The notes under the pieces were generated by a model, which was given only the letters and a program-made list of their open reading frames with translations, did not search any database and was not told the origin of the DNA. This document shows, one piece after another, positions 1 to 7,518 of a stretch of DNA of 13,240 nt. Made by a program: the position numbers and the translations under genes. The stretch lies in assembly GCA_035650495.1 (NCBI GenBank), contig DASRHK010000179.1, forward strand, positions 1 through 13,240, in the 5' to 3' direction. Source of the stretch: DASRHK01 sp035650495 (GTDB taxonomy: Bacteria > Pseudomonadota > Gammaproteobacteria > Nevskiales > Nevskiaceae). Each line of letters begins with the position of its first letter. Position 1 is the first letter of the stretch.

Positions 1-226
1 GCGCGGCTTTCTCGGCATCGTCCGCCTTGTTGGCGTCGGCGGCCTTCTTCAAGTCCTCGTAGGCCTGCGACGCATCGGCGGCGACCTTGTCCTCGTGCGC
101 CTGCCATTGCTGCCAGCCGAAGATGCCGCCGAGCCCCAGCGCGAGACCGGTGGCGAGCGCCAGCCAGTTCTCCTTCCACCACCGCTTGAGCTCTTCGACT
201 TGTGCTTCGTCTTCGTAGTGCGACAT
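1..226 (-). CDS. yfgM: YfgM-family membrane-anchored protein, N-terminal part (cut by window edge)
   Basis: The first 75 residues are visible and the gene runs off the left edge. The protein begins MSHYEDEAQVEELKRWWKEN, followed by a single hydrophobic segment at about residues 20-36 (LALATGLALGLGGIFGW) and then a charged, Ala-rich helical stretch. This charged N-terminus, one TM anchor and helical periplasmic part is the YfgM pattern. The family is a TPR-like protein in the inner membrane, reported in E. coli as an ancillary partner of the SecYEG translocon and periplasmic chaperones. It lies directly after hisS, as in E. coli and Pseudomonas, where bamB and der follow. The ATG at 226 has a good ribosome site, AGAGG eight bases upstream, which overlaps the hisS stop codon, so the two genes are probably co-translated. 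The TPR-like region is outside the window. Confidence 0.88.
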   Translation of the reverse strand, partial: MSHYEDEAQVEELKRWWKENWLALATGLALGLGGIFGWQQWQAHEDKVAADASQAYEDLKKAADANKADDAEKAA

Positions 227-238
227 CGGTTTCGCCTC

Positions 239-1507
239 TTACAAATGCAGTCGCGCGCGCAGGGCTTCGGGAAGCTCGGCCCACGGCACTTGGGTTTGGG
301 GGGTGTCTTCGCGCAGCGATTTTACTTGAACTGCCTCGGCCGCGGCTTCCTCGTCGCCGAGGATCAGGGCGAAGCGGGCGCCAGCGCGATCGGCGCGGGC
401 GAGCTGCGACTTGAGCTTCCCGCCGCCCGCGTTCAGCACGACGCGCAGACCTTTGATTGCCTCGCGCAGGCCTTCCGCCAGCCTCGAGGCCGCGCGATCG
501 GCGGTTTCGCCCATCGCGCAGACATAGACATGTGGCGCGGCGTCGGGGATCGTCACGCCCTGCTTCTGCATCAGGAGCACCAGCCGCTCGATGCCGCTCG
601 CCCAGCCGATCGCGGGCGTCGGCGAGCCGCCGAGCTGCTCGACGAGGTTGTCGTAGCGGCCGCCGGCGCAAACGGTGCCCTGTGCGCCGAGCTCAGTGGT
701 GATCCACTCGAACACCGTGCGCGTGTAGTAGTCGAGGCCGCGCACGAGCCGCGGATTCACGACGAAGTCGATGCCGAGGTCGCGCAGGCCTTGCTGGAGC
801 TTGTCGAAGTGCGCGCGGGACTCGGGATCGAGATGGTCGAGCACGCTCGGCGCGCCGCGCACGATCTCGGCCATCGCGGGCGACTTCGAGTCGAGCACGC
901 GCAATGGATTCGCTGAAAGTCGGCGCTTCGAGTCGTCGTCGAGCTTGTCTTCGTGCTGCTTCAGGTATTCGACCAGCGCGTTGCGATACGAGGCGCGCGT
1001 GTCGCCGGCGCCGAGCGAATTGATCTCGAGGCGCAGGTTCCTCAGCCCAAGCTTCTTCCACAGCCGCGCCGACATCGCGATCATCTCGGCGTCGACGTCC
1101 GGGCCGGCGATGCCGTAGGCCTCGACGTCGAGCTGATGGAACTGGCGATAGCGGCCCGCTTGCGGGCGCTCGTAGCGGAACATCGGGCCGAAGGTCCACA
1201 GGCGCTGCTGCTGGTTGTGCAAGAGGCCGTGCTCGATGCCGGCGCGCACCATGCCCGCGGTGGCTTCCGGCCGCAGCGAGAGATCCTCGTCGCCGCGATC
1301 CTTGAACGTGTACATCTCCTTCTCGACGACGTCGGTGACTTCGCCGACCGCGCGCTTGAACAGGTTGGTGTTCTCTACGACGGGCAGCACGATCCACTGA
1401 TAGCCGTACTCGGCGAACGTCGCGCGCGCGCTGCCGATCAGGTGCTGCCACGCAGCAGTGTCGGCGGGCAGCACGTCGTTGAAGCCCCGGATGGCTTGCA
1501 GTTTCAT
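239..1507 (-). CDS. hisS: Histidyl-tRNA synthetase
   Basis: This class II aminoacyl-tRNA synthetase charges tRNA-His with histidine in the cytoplasm. It has 422 residues, close to the 424 of E. coli HisRS. Class II motif 2 lies at residues 109-132 (MFRYERPQAGRYRQFHQ and following). The histidine-specific signature is at 254-267 (LVRGLDYYTRTVFE). Motif 3 is at 301-313 (GWASGIERLVLLM). The C-terminal anticodon-binding domain runs from about 325 to 420. The start ATG at 1507 has AGGGAG nine bases upstream, overlapping the ispG stop codon 13 bases away. The gene sits between ispG and yfgM, the usual order. All catalytic motifs are intact and nothing is odd. Confidence 0.98.
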   Translation of the reverse strand: MKLQAIRGFNDVLPADTAAWQHLIGSARATFAEYGYQWIVLPVVENTNLFKRAVGEVTDVVEKEMYTFKDRGDEDLSLRPEATAGMVRAGIEHGLLHNQQQRLWTFGPMFRYERPQAGRYRQFHQLDVEAYGIAGPDVDAEMIAMSARLWKKLGLRNLRLEINSLGAGDTRASYRNALVEYLKQHEDKLDDDSKRRLSANPLRVLDSKSPAMAEIVRGAPSVLDHLDPESRAHFDKLQQGLRDLGIDFVVNPRLVRGLDYYTRTVFEWITTELGAQGTVCAGGRYDNLVEQLGGSPTPAIGWASGIERLVLLMQKQGVTIPDAAPHVYVCAMGETADRAASRLAEGLREAIKGLRVVLNAGGGKLKSQLARADRAGARFALILGDEEAAAEAVQVKSLREDTPQTQVPWAELPEALRARLHL

Positions 1508-1520
1508 TCGGCGGAGCTCC

Positions 1521-2639
1521 CTAGCTCTCGACCTTGGCTTTTTCTTTCTGCGCCTTGCGCGCCGCGAGCTTCTCGCGCACGAGCTTCTCGAGGCGATCGA
1601 CCAGATCGTCGTTGTGCGACTTGTGCTGGATCTTGCCGTCGACGTAGATCGAGTTCGGATAGCCGCCGGCGACGCCGATCGCGGCTTCCTTGGATTCGCC
1701 GGGGCCGTTGACCACGCAGCCGATCACCGCGACGTCGATCGGCTCGTCGATGTCCTCGAAGCGGCGCTCGAGCTCCGCGACGGTCTTGATGACGTCGAAG
1801 TTCTGCCGCGCACACGACGGGCACGCGACGAGGTTCACGCCCCGCGATCGGATGTGCAGCGACTTCAGGATGTCCCAGCCGACCTTCACTTCCTCGACCG
1901 GATCGGCGGCGAGCGAGATGCGGATGGTGTCGCCGATGCCGTCGGCGAGCAGCATGCCGAGGCCGATCGACGACTTCACCGCGCCGGCGCGCTGGCCACC
2001 CGCTTCGGTGATGCCCAGATGCAGCGGCTGGTCGATCAGCTTCGCGAGCTTGCGATAGGCCTCGACGGTCATGAAGATCTCGCTCGCCTTCAGCGAGACC
2101 TTGAAGTTCTCGAAGTTGTGCTTCTTCAGGATCTCGATATGGCGCAACGCGGACTCGACGAGTGCGTCGGAGTTCGGCTCGCCGTATTTCGCCTGGATGT
2201 CGGCTTCGAGTGAGCCCGCGTTCACGCCGATGCGGATCGGCAGGCCGTGATGATTCGCGCAGGCGATCACTTCGTTGACCTTCTTCTCGCCGCCGATGTT
2301 GCCGGGATTGATGCGCAGGCAGTCGGCGCCCATCTCCGCGGCCTTGAGCGCGCACTTGTAGTTGAAGTGCACGTCGGCGACGAGCGGGATGTAGCCGCAC
2401 TGCTTCTTGATCTCGCCGAACGCGATGGCGTCGTCGAGCGTCGGCACCGAGATGCGCACGATGTCGGCGCCGGCCTTCACCGCGGCTTTCACCTGCGCGA
2501 CGGTGGCGGCGACGTCCTGTGTGTCGGTGTTGGTCATCGTCTGCACCGAGATCGGCGCGTCGCCGCCGACGGTGACGCGACCCACGCGCACCGGCCGCGA
2601 CTTGCGGCGGTGGATCGTGTGATCGGCTTTCATCGCCAT
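1521..2639 (-). CDS. ispG: 4-hydroxy-3-methylbut-2-en-1-yl diphosphate synthase (IspG/GcpE)
   Basis: IspG reduces methylerythritol cyclodiphosphate to HMBPP in the MEP isoprenoid pathway, using a [4Fe-4S] cluster. From the ATG at 2639 it is 372 residues, the length of E. coli IspG. The three cluster cysteines are present: C273 and C276 in CPSCARQN, and C308 in GCVVNGPGE. The fourth ligand, a glutamate, is E315. The N-terminal TIM-barrel part shows TMTNTDTQD and RINPGNIGGE. A second ATG six bases downstream (2633) is an equally possible start. The open frame extends upstream to 2834 but there it only shadows rodZ. The start lies 2 bases after the rodZ stop, with a weak AAGG 12 bases upstream, so translation probably depends on coupling. 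As an Fe-S enzyme it is a plausible client of the isc-like genes upstream. Confidence 0.97.
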   Translation of the reverse strand: MAMKADHTIHRRKSRPVRVGRVTVGGDAPISVQTMTNTDTQDVAATVAQVKAAVKAGADIVRISVPTLDDAIAFGEIKKQCGYIPLVADVHFNYKCALKAAEMGADCLRINPGNIGGEKKVNEVIACANHHGLPIRIGVNAGSLEADIQAKYGEPNSDALVESALRHIEILKKHNFENFKVSLKASEIFMTVEAYRKLAKLIDQPLHLGITEAGGQRAGAVKSSIGLGMLLADGIGDTIRISLAADPVEEVKVGWDILKSLHIRSRGVNLVACPSCARQNFDVIKTVAELERRFEDIDEPIDVAVIGCVVNGPGESKEAAIGVAGGYPNSIYVDGKIQHKSHNDDLVDRLEKLVREKLAARKAQKEKAKVES

Positions 2640-2641
2640 GG

Positions 2642-3244
2642 CTATTGCTGACCTTGCGGCTGAGCGTCGGTCGCGGGCGCTGGCGATTGCGGAGCCTGCT
2701 CCACGGGCGGCGGCGCGATGGGCTCCGGCGCCGGCGCGGGATTCGCGGGCGGCGGCGCGACACGCTGTGCAGGAGCGACGCGTGCGGGCGTCGGCTTGCG
2801 ATGGATTGCCGCCGGACCCCAGCCGCGGATCCACAGCACGCCGGCGCCGACTGCTGCCGCGACGATGATGACGATCAACAGCCAGATCAGCGGCTTCCCA
2901 TCGCCGCCGCTCTTGTCGACCACTTGCTCCTCGGCGAGACGGGTCGCCTCGGGCGGCGGCTTCATCACGTTGGCGTCGAACGCGGTGAGCACCTGCGTCT
3001 CCTGCAGGCTCATCGCCTTCGCGTACTTGCGCAGATAGCCGCGCACGTAGACCGGCTGGCCGAGCTTGGCGGTGTCGTCGTGCTCGATGGCTTCGAGCAC
3101 GTGCAAAGGGATCTTCGTGCGCACGGCGACTTCGTCGAGCCGAAGGCCGGCTTTCTCGCGCGCGGCGCGCAAGGTCGCGCCCGCGGTGCCGGTGACGCTG
3201 GCGGCGTGGAACGTGCCGGTGTTGCTGAATTCGGAGTCGCTCAT
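2642..3244 (-). CDS. rodZ: Short RodZ-like protein: cytoplasmic helix-turn-helix domain, one TM segment, Pro-rich tail
   Basis: This 200-residue protein has the RodZ N-terminal half. A Cro/C1-type helix-turn-helix spans about residues 24-90 (TLRAAREKAGLRLDEVAV, then LGQPVYVRGYLRKYAKAMSL, the usual RodZ signature). A single transmembrane helix covers about 118-139 (PLIWLLIVIIVAAAVGAGVLW). The C-terminus, about 150-200, is a low-complexity stretch of Pro, Ala and Gln. RodZ links MreB to the elongasome at the inner membrane. E. coli RodZ is 337 residues and has a folded periplasmic domain that is missing here. No frameshift is visible: the frame stops at 2642 and ispG starts 2 bases later. The ATG at 3244 overlaps the pilF stop (ATGA). 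The position between pilF and ispG is the conserved rodZ locus, so I keep the name despite the short C-terminus. Confidence 0.85.
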   Translation of the reverse strand: MSDSEFSNTGTFHAASVTGTAGATLRAAREKAGLRLDEVAVRTKIPLHVLEAIEHDDTAKLGQPVYVRGYLRKYAKAMSLQETQVLTAFDANVMKPPPEATRLAEEQVVDKSGGDGKPLIWLLIVIIVAAAVGAGVLWIRGWGPAAIHRKPTPARVAPAQRVAPPPANPAPAPEPIAPPPVEQAPQSPAPATDAQPQGQQ

Positions 3245-3989
3245 TTCGGATTGGCTGGCCGGTCGCGCGGATCGGCGAGCGAGGCTTCGGGGAATTGGGT
3301 CTTCAACCGCTCCTGGTACATGCGAGCGGTGGTGTCGTCGCCGAGCGCGGTCTCGGTCTTCACGCGCAGCCAGAGCGTGTTCGGCGTCGGCGCGCCGACC
3401 GCCTCGTAGCGCTGCAGGAACGCGCGGGCGCGCAAGTACTCGCCCTTCTGGTAGGCAAGCGCCGCGAACTGCGCGAGCGCATCCGGGAACTTGTCGTTCG
3501 CCTTGAGCGCCTCGCGGAAATATTGCTCGGCCTTGTCCACGTCCTTGCTCTGCACGCAGACACCCGCATTGGTCCACGCGAGCTCGGGCTTGGCGTAATC
3601 GGCGTTCTTCGCCGCTTTCACGAACAGCGCCTCGGCCTGCTCGATCTTGCCCTTGGAGCAGAGGAAGCTGCCGTAATTGTTGAGGCTGTCGGAATTGCCG
3701 GGCTCGAGCGAGACGGCTTCCTTGAACTCCGACTCCGCGTCCTCGTCGCGGCCGCGACGCGAATACAGGATGCCGAGCGCGCTGTGCGCCAGCGCGAGCT
3801 TGGAATCCTCGGAGATCGCGCGCTTGAGCTTCTCCTCCGAGAGCGCGAGCTCGCCCTTGCGCATGTAATCCACGCCGAGCTGCGTGTTGATCCGGGCGGC
3901 TTCCTTGAGATTGGCGCCTTCGCCGGTGTCGGCCGGCGGGGTGGCGCACGCGGCAAGCGACAAGCCGAGGAGGAGCGTCAGGGCGCGCT

Positions 3990-3993
<4 letters not shown>
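3241..3993 (-). CDS. pilF: Type IV pilus pilotin/stability lipoprotein PilF (PilW), TPR protein
   Basis: This 250-residue lipoprotein is close to the ~253 of Pseudomonas PilF. The N-terminal signal peptide ends in the lipobox LAAC, giving a lipidated Cys at residue 16. The mature part is a series of tetratricopeptide repeats from about residue 35 to 230 (for example LGVDYMRKGELALSEEKLKR, AHSALGILYSRRGRDEDAES and PELAWTNAGVCVQSKDVDKA). PilF/PilW is an outer-membrane lipoprotein needed for PilQ secretin assembly and type IV pilus formation. The ATG at 3993 overlaps the rlmN stop by 4 bases, and its own stop overlaps rodZ in the same way, so translation of all three is probably coupled. The location between rlmN and rodZ is the usual one. 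Type IV pilus genes themselves are not in the window. Confidence 0.93.
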
Positions 3994-5096
<1,103 letters not shown>

Positions 5097-5100
5097 GACA

Positions 5101-5532
5101 TCACCGCGTGCGCGGACAGAGCTCCGTCGTGCGGAAGAAGTAGGCGATCTCGGTCTTGGCGTTGTCGAGGCTGTCGGAGCCGTGCACGGCGTTCTCGTCG
5201 ATCGACGCCGCGAAGTCGGCGCGGATCGTGCCCTTCGCCGCTTTCTTCGGATCGGTCGCGCCCATGATGTCGCGATGCTTGGCGACGGCATTCTCGCCCT
5301 CGAGCACCGACACGACGACCGGGCCACTGATCATGAACTTCACCAGGTCCTTGAAGAACGGCCGCTCGGAATGGACAGCGTAGAAACCTTCGGCCTGCTT
5401 CTGCGTCAGGTGCTTCATGCGCGTCGCGATGATCTTCAGCCCGGCCTGCTCGAAGCGGTTGAAGATGTCGCCGATGTGGTTCTTGGAAACCGCATCCGGC
5501 TTGATGATGGAAAGGGTACGCTCAACCGCCAC
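5101..5532 (-). CDS. ndk: Nucleoside diphosphate kinase
   Basis: Ndk moves the gamma-phosphate between nucleoside triphosphates and diphosphates through a phosphohistidine. It has 143 residues, the family length. The N-terminus ERTLSIIKPDAV carries the conserved K11. The active-site signature NAVHGSDS gives the catalytic histidine H117. The start is GTG at 5532, supported by a strong AAGGAG seven bases upstream and by the family N-terminus (MAVERTLSIIKPD). It is the first gene after a 113-base gap containing the best promoter of the window, and rlmN follows 4 bases downstream. It is complete and ordinary. Confidence 0.98.
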   Translation of the reverse strand: MAVERTLSIIKPDAVSKNHIGDIFNRFEQAGLKIIATRMKHLTQKQAEGFYAVHSERPFFKDLVKFMISGPVVVSVLEGENAVAKHRDIMGATDPKKAAKGTIRADFAASIDENAVHGSDSLDNAKTEIAYFFRTTELCPRTR

Positions 5533-5597
5533 GAGGGACTCCTTGGCAAGAATGGATCAGGGGCGCCGGGCGGCGTTACCTCCATGCCCGGCAAGGG

Positions 5598-5614
5598 AAA
5601 AATCGCGCGCGATT
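5598..5614 (-). other. Perfect 14-base palindrome followed by a T run, overlapping the ndk -10 box
   Basis: The minus strand reads AATCGCGCGCGATT (5614-5601), a perfect palindrome, continuing to give a run of five T (5602-5598). Its first three bases are the end of the TATAAT box. As RNA it could form a five-pair stem with a CGCG loop followed by U residues, a weak terminator for transcripts leaving iscA. As DNA it could be an operator covering the ndk transcription start. The sequence cannot decide between these. Confidence 0.35.
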
Positions 5615-5641
5615 ATAGCCGTCCGTGCGGCACCGCGGCAA
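5612..5641 (-). promoter_or_regulatory. Probable sigma-70 promoter for the ndk-rlmN-pilF-rodZ-ispG-hisS-yfgM operon
   Basis: On the minus strand a perfect -10 hexamer TATAAT lies at 5617-5612. A partial -35, TTGCCG (4 of 6 matches), lies at 5641-5636, with an 18-base spacer. Transcription would start near 5605 and give a leader of about 70 bases before the ndk GTG. It sits between the iscA stop and ndk, in the longest gap between co-directional genes of the window. It therefore probably separates the housekeeping operon from the isc-like genes, although read-through is possible. Confidence 0.6.
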
Positions 5642-5645
5642 AAGC

Positions 5646-5978
5646 TCAGACGGTGAAGCTTTCCCCGCAGCCGCACATGGCCTTGGCGTTGGGGTTGATG
5701 AAGCGGAACGCCTCGTTCAGCCCCTGCTTCTGGAAGTCCACCGTGATGCCCGCGAGCATCGGCAGGTGTTCCTCGGCGACGACAAGCTTGGCCCCGTGGC
5801 TTTCGAAGACCCGATCGCTCGGGCCGATCTCGTCGGCGTAATCCATCGTGTAGGCCCAGCCCGAGCAGCCGGATTTCTTCACACCCAGCCGCAGGCCGAG
5901 GCCCTTGCCTCGCCCCTTGATCTGGTTGCCGATGCGCCGGGCGGCACTCTCGGTCAGCTCGATGGATGCTTCGCTCAC
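5646..5978 (-). CDS. iscA: IscA, A-type Fe-S cluster carrier
   Basis: This 110-residue HesB/IscA protein has the three invariant cysteines C38 (KKSGCSGWAY), C102 and C104 (AMCGCGESFTV). Details such as GLGLRLGVKKSGCSG and QGLNEAFRFINPN match E. coli IscA better than ErpA or SufA, so I call it IscA. The family carries iron or preformed clusters and hands [4Fe-4S] clusters to targets in the cytoplasm. The start is GTG at 5978, overlapping the stop of the IscU-like gene (GTGA), so it is translationally coupled to that gene. In standard isc operons hscB-hscA-fdx-iscX follow. Here there is a 113-base gap and then ndk. Unlike its IscU-like partner it keeps every key residue. Confidence 0.93.
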   Translation of the reverse strand: MSEASIELTESAARRIGNQIKGRGKGLGLRLGVKKSGCSGWAYTMDYADEIGPSDRVFESHGAKLVVAEEHLPMLAGITVDFQKQGLNEAFRFINPNAKAMCGCGESFTV

Positions 5979-6364
5979 TTGCCTACCTGCTTGCCCACGC
6001 TGCGGACGACATTTTCGCCCATAACGGCAACGTGGGCACGATCGTCGGGGATTTCAAGCGCGCCGCGGATGTCGGCCGCCGTGATTTCAGCCCATTGGGC
6101 GACGCCACGTCCCTGGGCCTGCTCGGCGAGCCACTCGCCCACTGCGATCGTCGTCGGGCAGCCATAGGCCTGGAAGCGTGCTTCGACGACCGTGCCCGAA
6201 TCGTCCAGACGCAGGCCGAGCTCGATGAGGCTCTTCGACGCCGGCGTGCCGGCGCGCGCGGAGATCAGCGGCGAGCCATTCGCGGCGATCGGACCCGCGT
6301 GCGACGGCTCGCGGAACCGGCGCCAGACCGGCGCGGGATAGCCGAATACGTTCGGCAAGCTCAT
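5975..6364 (-). CDS. IscU/NifU-N-like protein lacking two of the three scaffold cysteines
   Basis: This 129-residue protein aligns along its whole length with E. coli IscU (128 residues): VWRRFREPSHAG with VIDHYENPRNVG, ARFQAYGCPTTIA with ARFKTYGCGSAIA, and IPDDRAHVAV with LPPVKIHCSI. It contains only one cysteine. E. coli C37 corresponds to S43, D39 to S45, C63 to C69 (retained), and C106 to V112; H105 is retained as H111. The HscA-recognition motif LPPVK reads IPDDR. It therefore cannot hold a [2Fe-2S] cluster in the classical IscU way. It may instead be a single-cysteine sulfur acceptor, a partner of the desulfurase, or a divergent carrier. The start ATG at 6364 overlaps the iscS stop (ATGA) and its stop overlaps iscA, so it is a coupled, expressed-looking gene and not a decayed one. 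The family assignment is solid; the function is open. Confidence 0.82.
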   Translation of the reverse strand: MSLPNVFGYPAPVWRRFREPSHAGPIAANGSPLISARAGTPASKSLIELGLRLDDSGTVVEARFQAYGCPTTIAVGEWLAEQAQGRGVAQWAEITAADIRGALEIPDDRAHVAVMGENVVRSVGKQVGK

Positions 6365-7518
6365 GCGGCGCGCTGCCAGAGCGGCGACAGCTGCCGCAGC
6401 CGCTCGACCGCCTCGACGACTTGCGTCGCCGCGCCGCGGATGTGCGCCTCGTCGGTGAAACGACCGAGCGAGAACCTCAGCGACGCGCCGGCGAGCTCGT
6501 CGTCGCGCCCGAGCGCGCGCAGCACGTACGACGGCTCACGCGTTGCCGAGGAACACGCCGATCCGCTCGACAGCGCCACGCCTGGCAACATCGCGCGCAG
6601 CGATTCGCCTTCGACGCCTTCGAAGCTCACGCTCAGGATGTGCGACACCGAATTGTGCGGATCGCCGTTGCGATGGATCTTCGGCAGCTGCTGCAAGCGT
6701 TCCCACAGCTCTTCGCGCAGCCCGCCGGTGCGATCGGCGTCGGCCATCATTTCGCTTCGCGCGATGCGATAAGCCTCGCCCATGCCGACGATCTGATGGG
6801 TCGGCAGCGTGCCGGCCCGCATGCCGAGCTCATGCCCGCTGCCGTGCATCTGTGGCGCGACGCGCGCGCGCGGCTTCTTGCGCACGAACAGCGCGCCGAT
6901 CCCTTTCGGACCGTGGAGCTTGTGCGCGGAGAGCGTGAGCAGGTCGATCGGCGTGCGCGCGAGATCGATCGGGATCTTGCCGGCGGCCTGTACCGCGTCG
7001 ACGTGAAACAGGATGCCGCGCTCACGCAACGCGCTCGCGATCTGCTCGACCTCGTTGATGGTGCCGATCTCGTTCTGCACCCACATCAACGAGACGAGCG
7101 CAGTGTCCGGCACCGCTGCGGCGAGGACGTCGGCCGGTGCGATGCGTCCGAGCGAGTCGGGCTTGAGATAAGTGACGCGCACGCCGCGCGTCTCGAGATA
7201 GCGGCAGGTGTCGAGCACCGAGCGATGCTCGATGCGCGAGGTGACGATGTGCGGATTCTTGAGCGCGCGGAATTCGAGCGCGCCCTTGATCGCGAGATTG
7301 TTGGCTTCGGTCGCGCCGGAGGTCCAGATGATCTCTTCCGGCGTTGCGTTGATCAGGGTCGCGACTTGCGCGCGCGCCTTCTCGACCGCCTCGCGCGCAG
7401 GCCGGCCGAGCGCGTGATCGGAAGACGGATTGCCGTACTGCGTGCGCAGCCACGGCAGCATCGCATCGAGCACGCGCGGATCGAGCGCGGTGGTGGCTGC
7501 GTTGTCGAGATAGATCAT
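6361..7518 (-). CDS. iscS: IscS-type cysteine desulfurase with shortened C-terminus
   Basis: This PLP enzyme takes sulfur from L-cysteine as a persulfide. It has 385 residues against 404 in E. coli IscS. The PLP lysine is K200 (LSAHKLHGPKGIGAL), the catalytic Cys-loop residue is C322 (SSGSACSSATREPSYVLRAL), and H98 lies in RIEHRSVLD. From about residue 88 to 380 it resembles E. coli IscS closely (HQIVGMGEAYRIA, SYVLRALGRDDELA, LRFSLGRFTDE). The first ~80 residues are instead closer to the NifS-like neighbour. The protein ends SPLWQRAA, so the tail after SPLW in E. coli IscS, part of the IscU contact, is missing. The ATG at 7518 overlaps the stop of the upstream desulfurase (ATGA), and its stop overlaps the IscU-like gene. 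The active site is complete, so it should be catalytically competent. Confidence 0.93.
   Translation of the reverse strand: MIYLDNAATTALDPRVLDAMLPWLRTQYGNPSSDHALGRPAREAVEKARAQVATLINATPEEIIWTSGATEANNLAIKGALEFRALKNPHIVTSRIEHRSVLDTCRYLETRGVRVTYLKPDSLGRIAPADVLAAAVPDTALVSLMWVQNEIGTINEVEQIASALRERGILFHVDAVQAAGKIPIDLARTPIDLLTLSAHKLHGPKGIGALFVRKKPRARVAPQMHGSGHELGMRAGTLPTHQIVGMGEAYRIARSEMMADADRTGGLREELWERLQQLPKIHRNGDPHNSVSHILSVSFEGVEGESLRAMLPGVALSSGSACSSATREPSYVLRALGRDDELAGASLRFSLGRFTDEAHIRGAATQVVEAVERLRQLSPLWQRAA
7314..7335. repeat. 22-base exact repeat shared by the two desulfurase genes (copy in iscS)
   Basis: This stretch is identical to 8450-8471 and encodes part of EIIWTSG. It lies in a wider region where the two tandem genes are very alike at the DNA level, so it could support recombination or gene conversion between them. 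Confidence 0.6.

Noticed and set aside
1511..1523. GGAGCTCC palindrome at the hisS ribosome site as a regulatory hairpin
   Set aside because: It is eight bases with no loop, so it is too small to fold as RNA and is probably chance in a GC-rich junction.
2640..2834. A longer N-terminus for IspG, since the frame stays open upstream to 2834
   Set aside because: The extra 65 residues overlap the rodZ coding region and look like out-of-frame Arg/Ala-rich translation. The 372-residue form from 2639 has the family length and start.
5097..5327. A longer N-terminus for RlmN
   Set aside because: The extra 77 residues are Arg/Ser/Thr-rich antiframe translation of ndk. The start at 5096 matches the family and has a ribosome site.
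5975..6364. The IscU-like gene as a decaying pseudogene
   Set aside because: It has no frameshift or internal stop, its length is that of IscU, hydrophobic and Gly positions are kept, and both ends overlap intact genes. A divergent functional protein is more likely.
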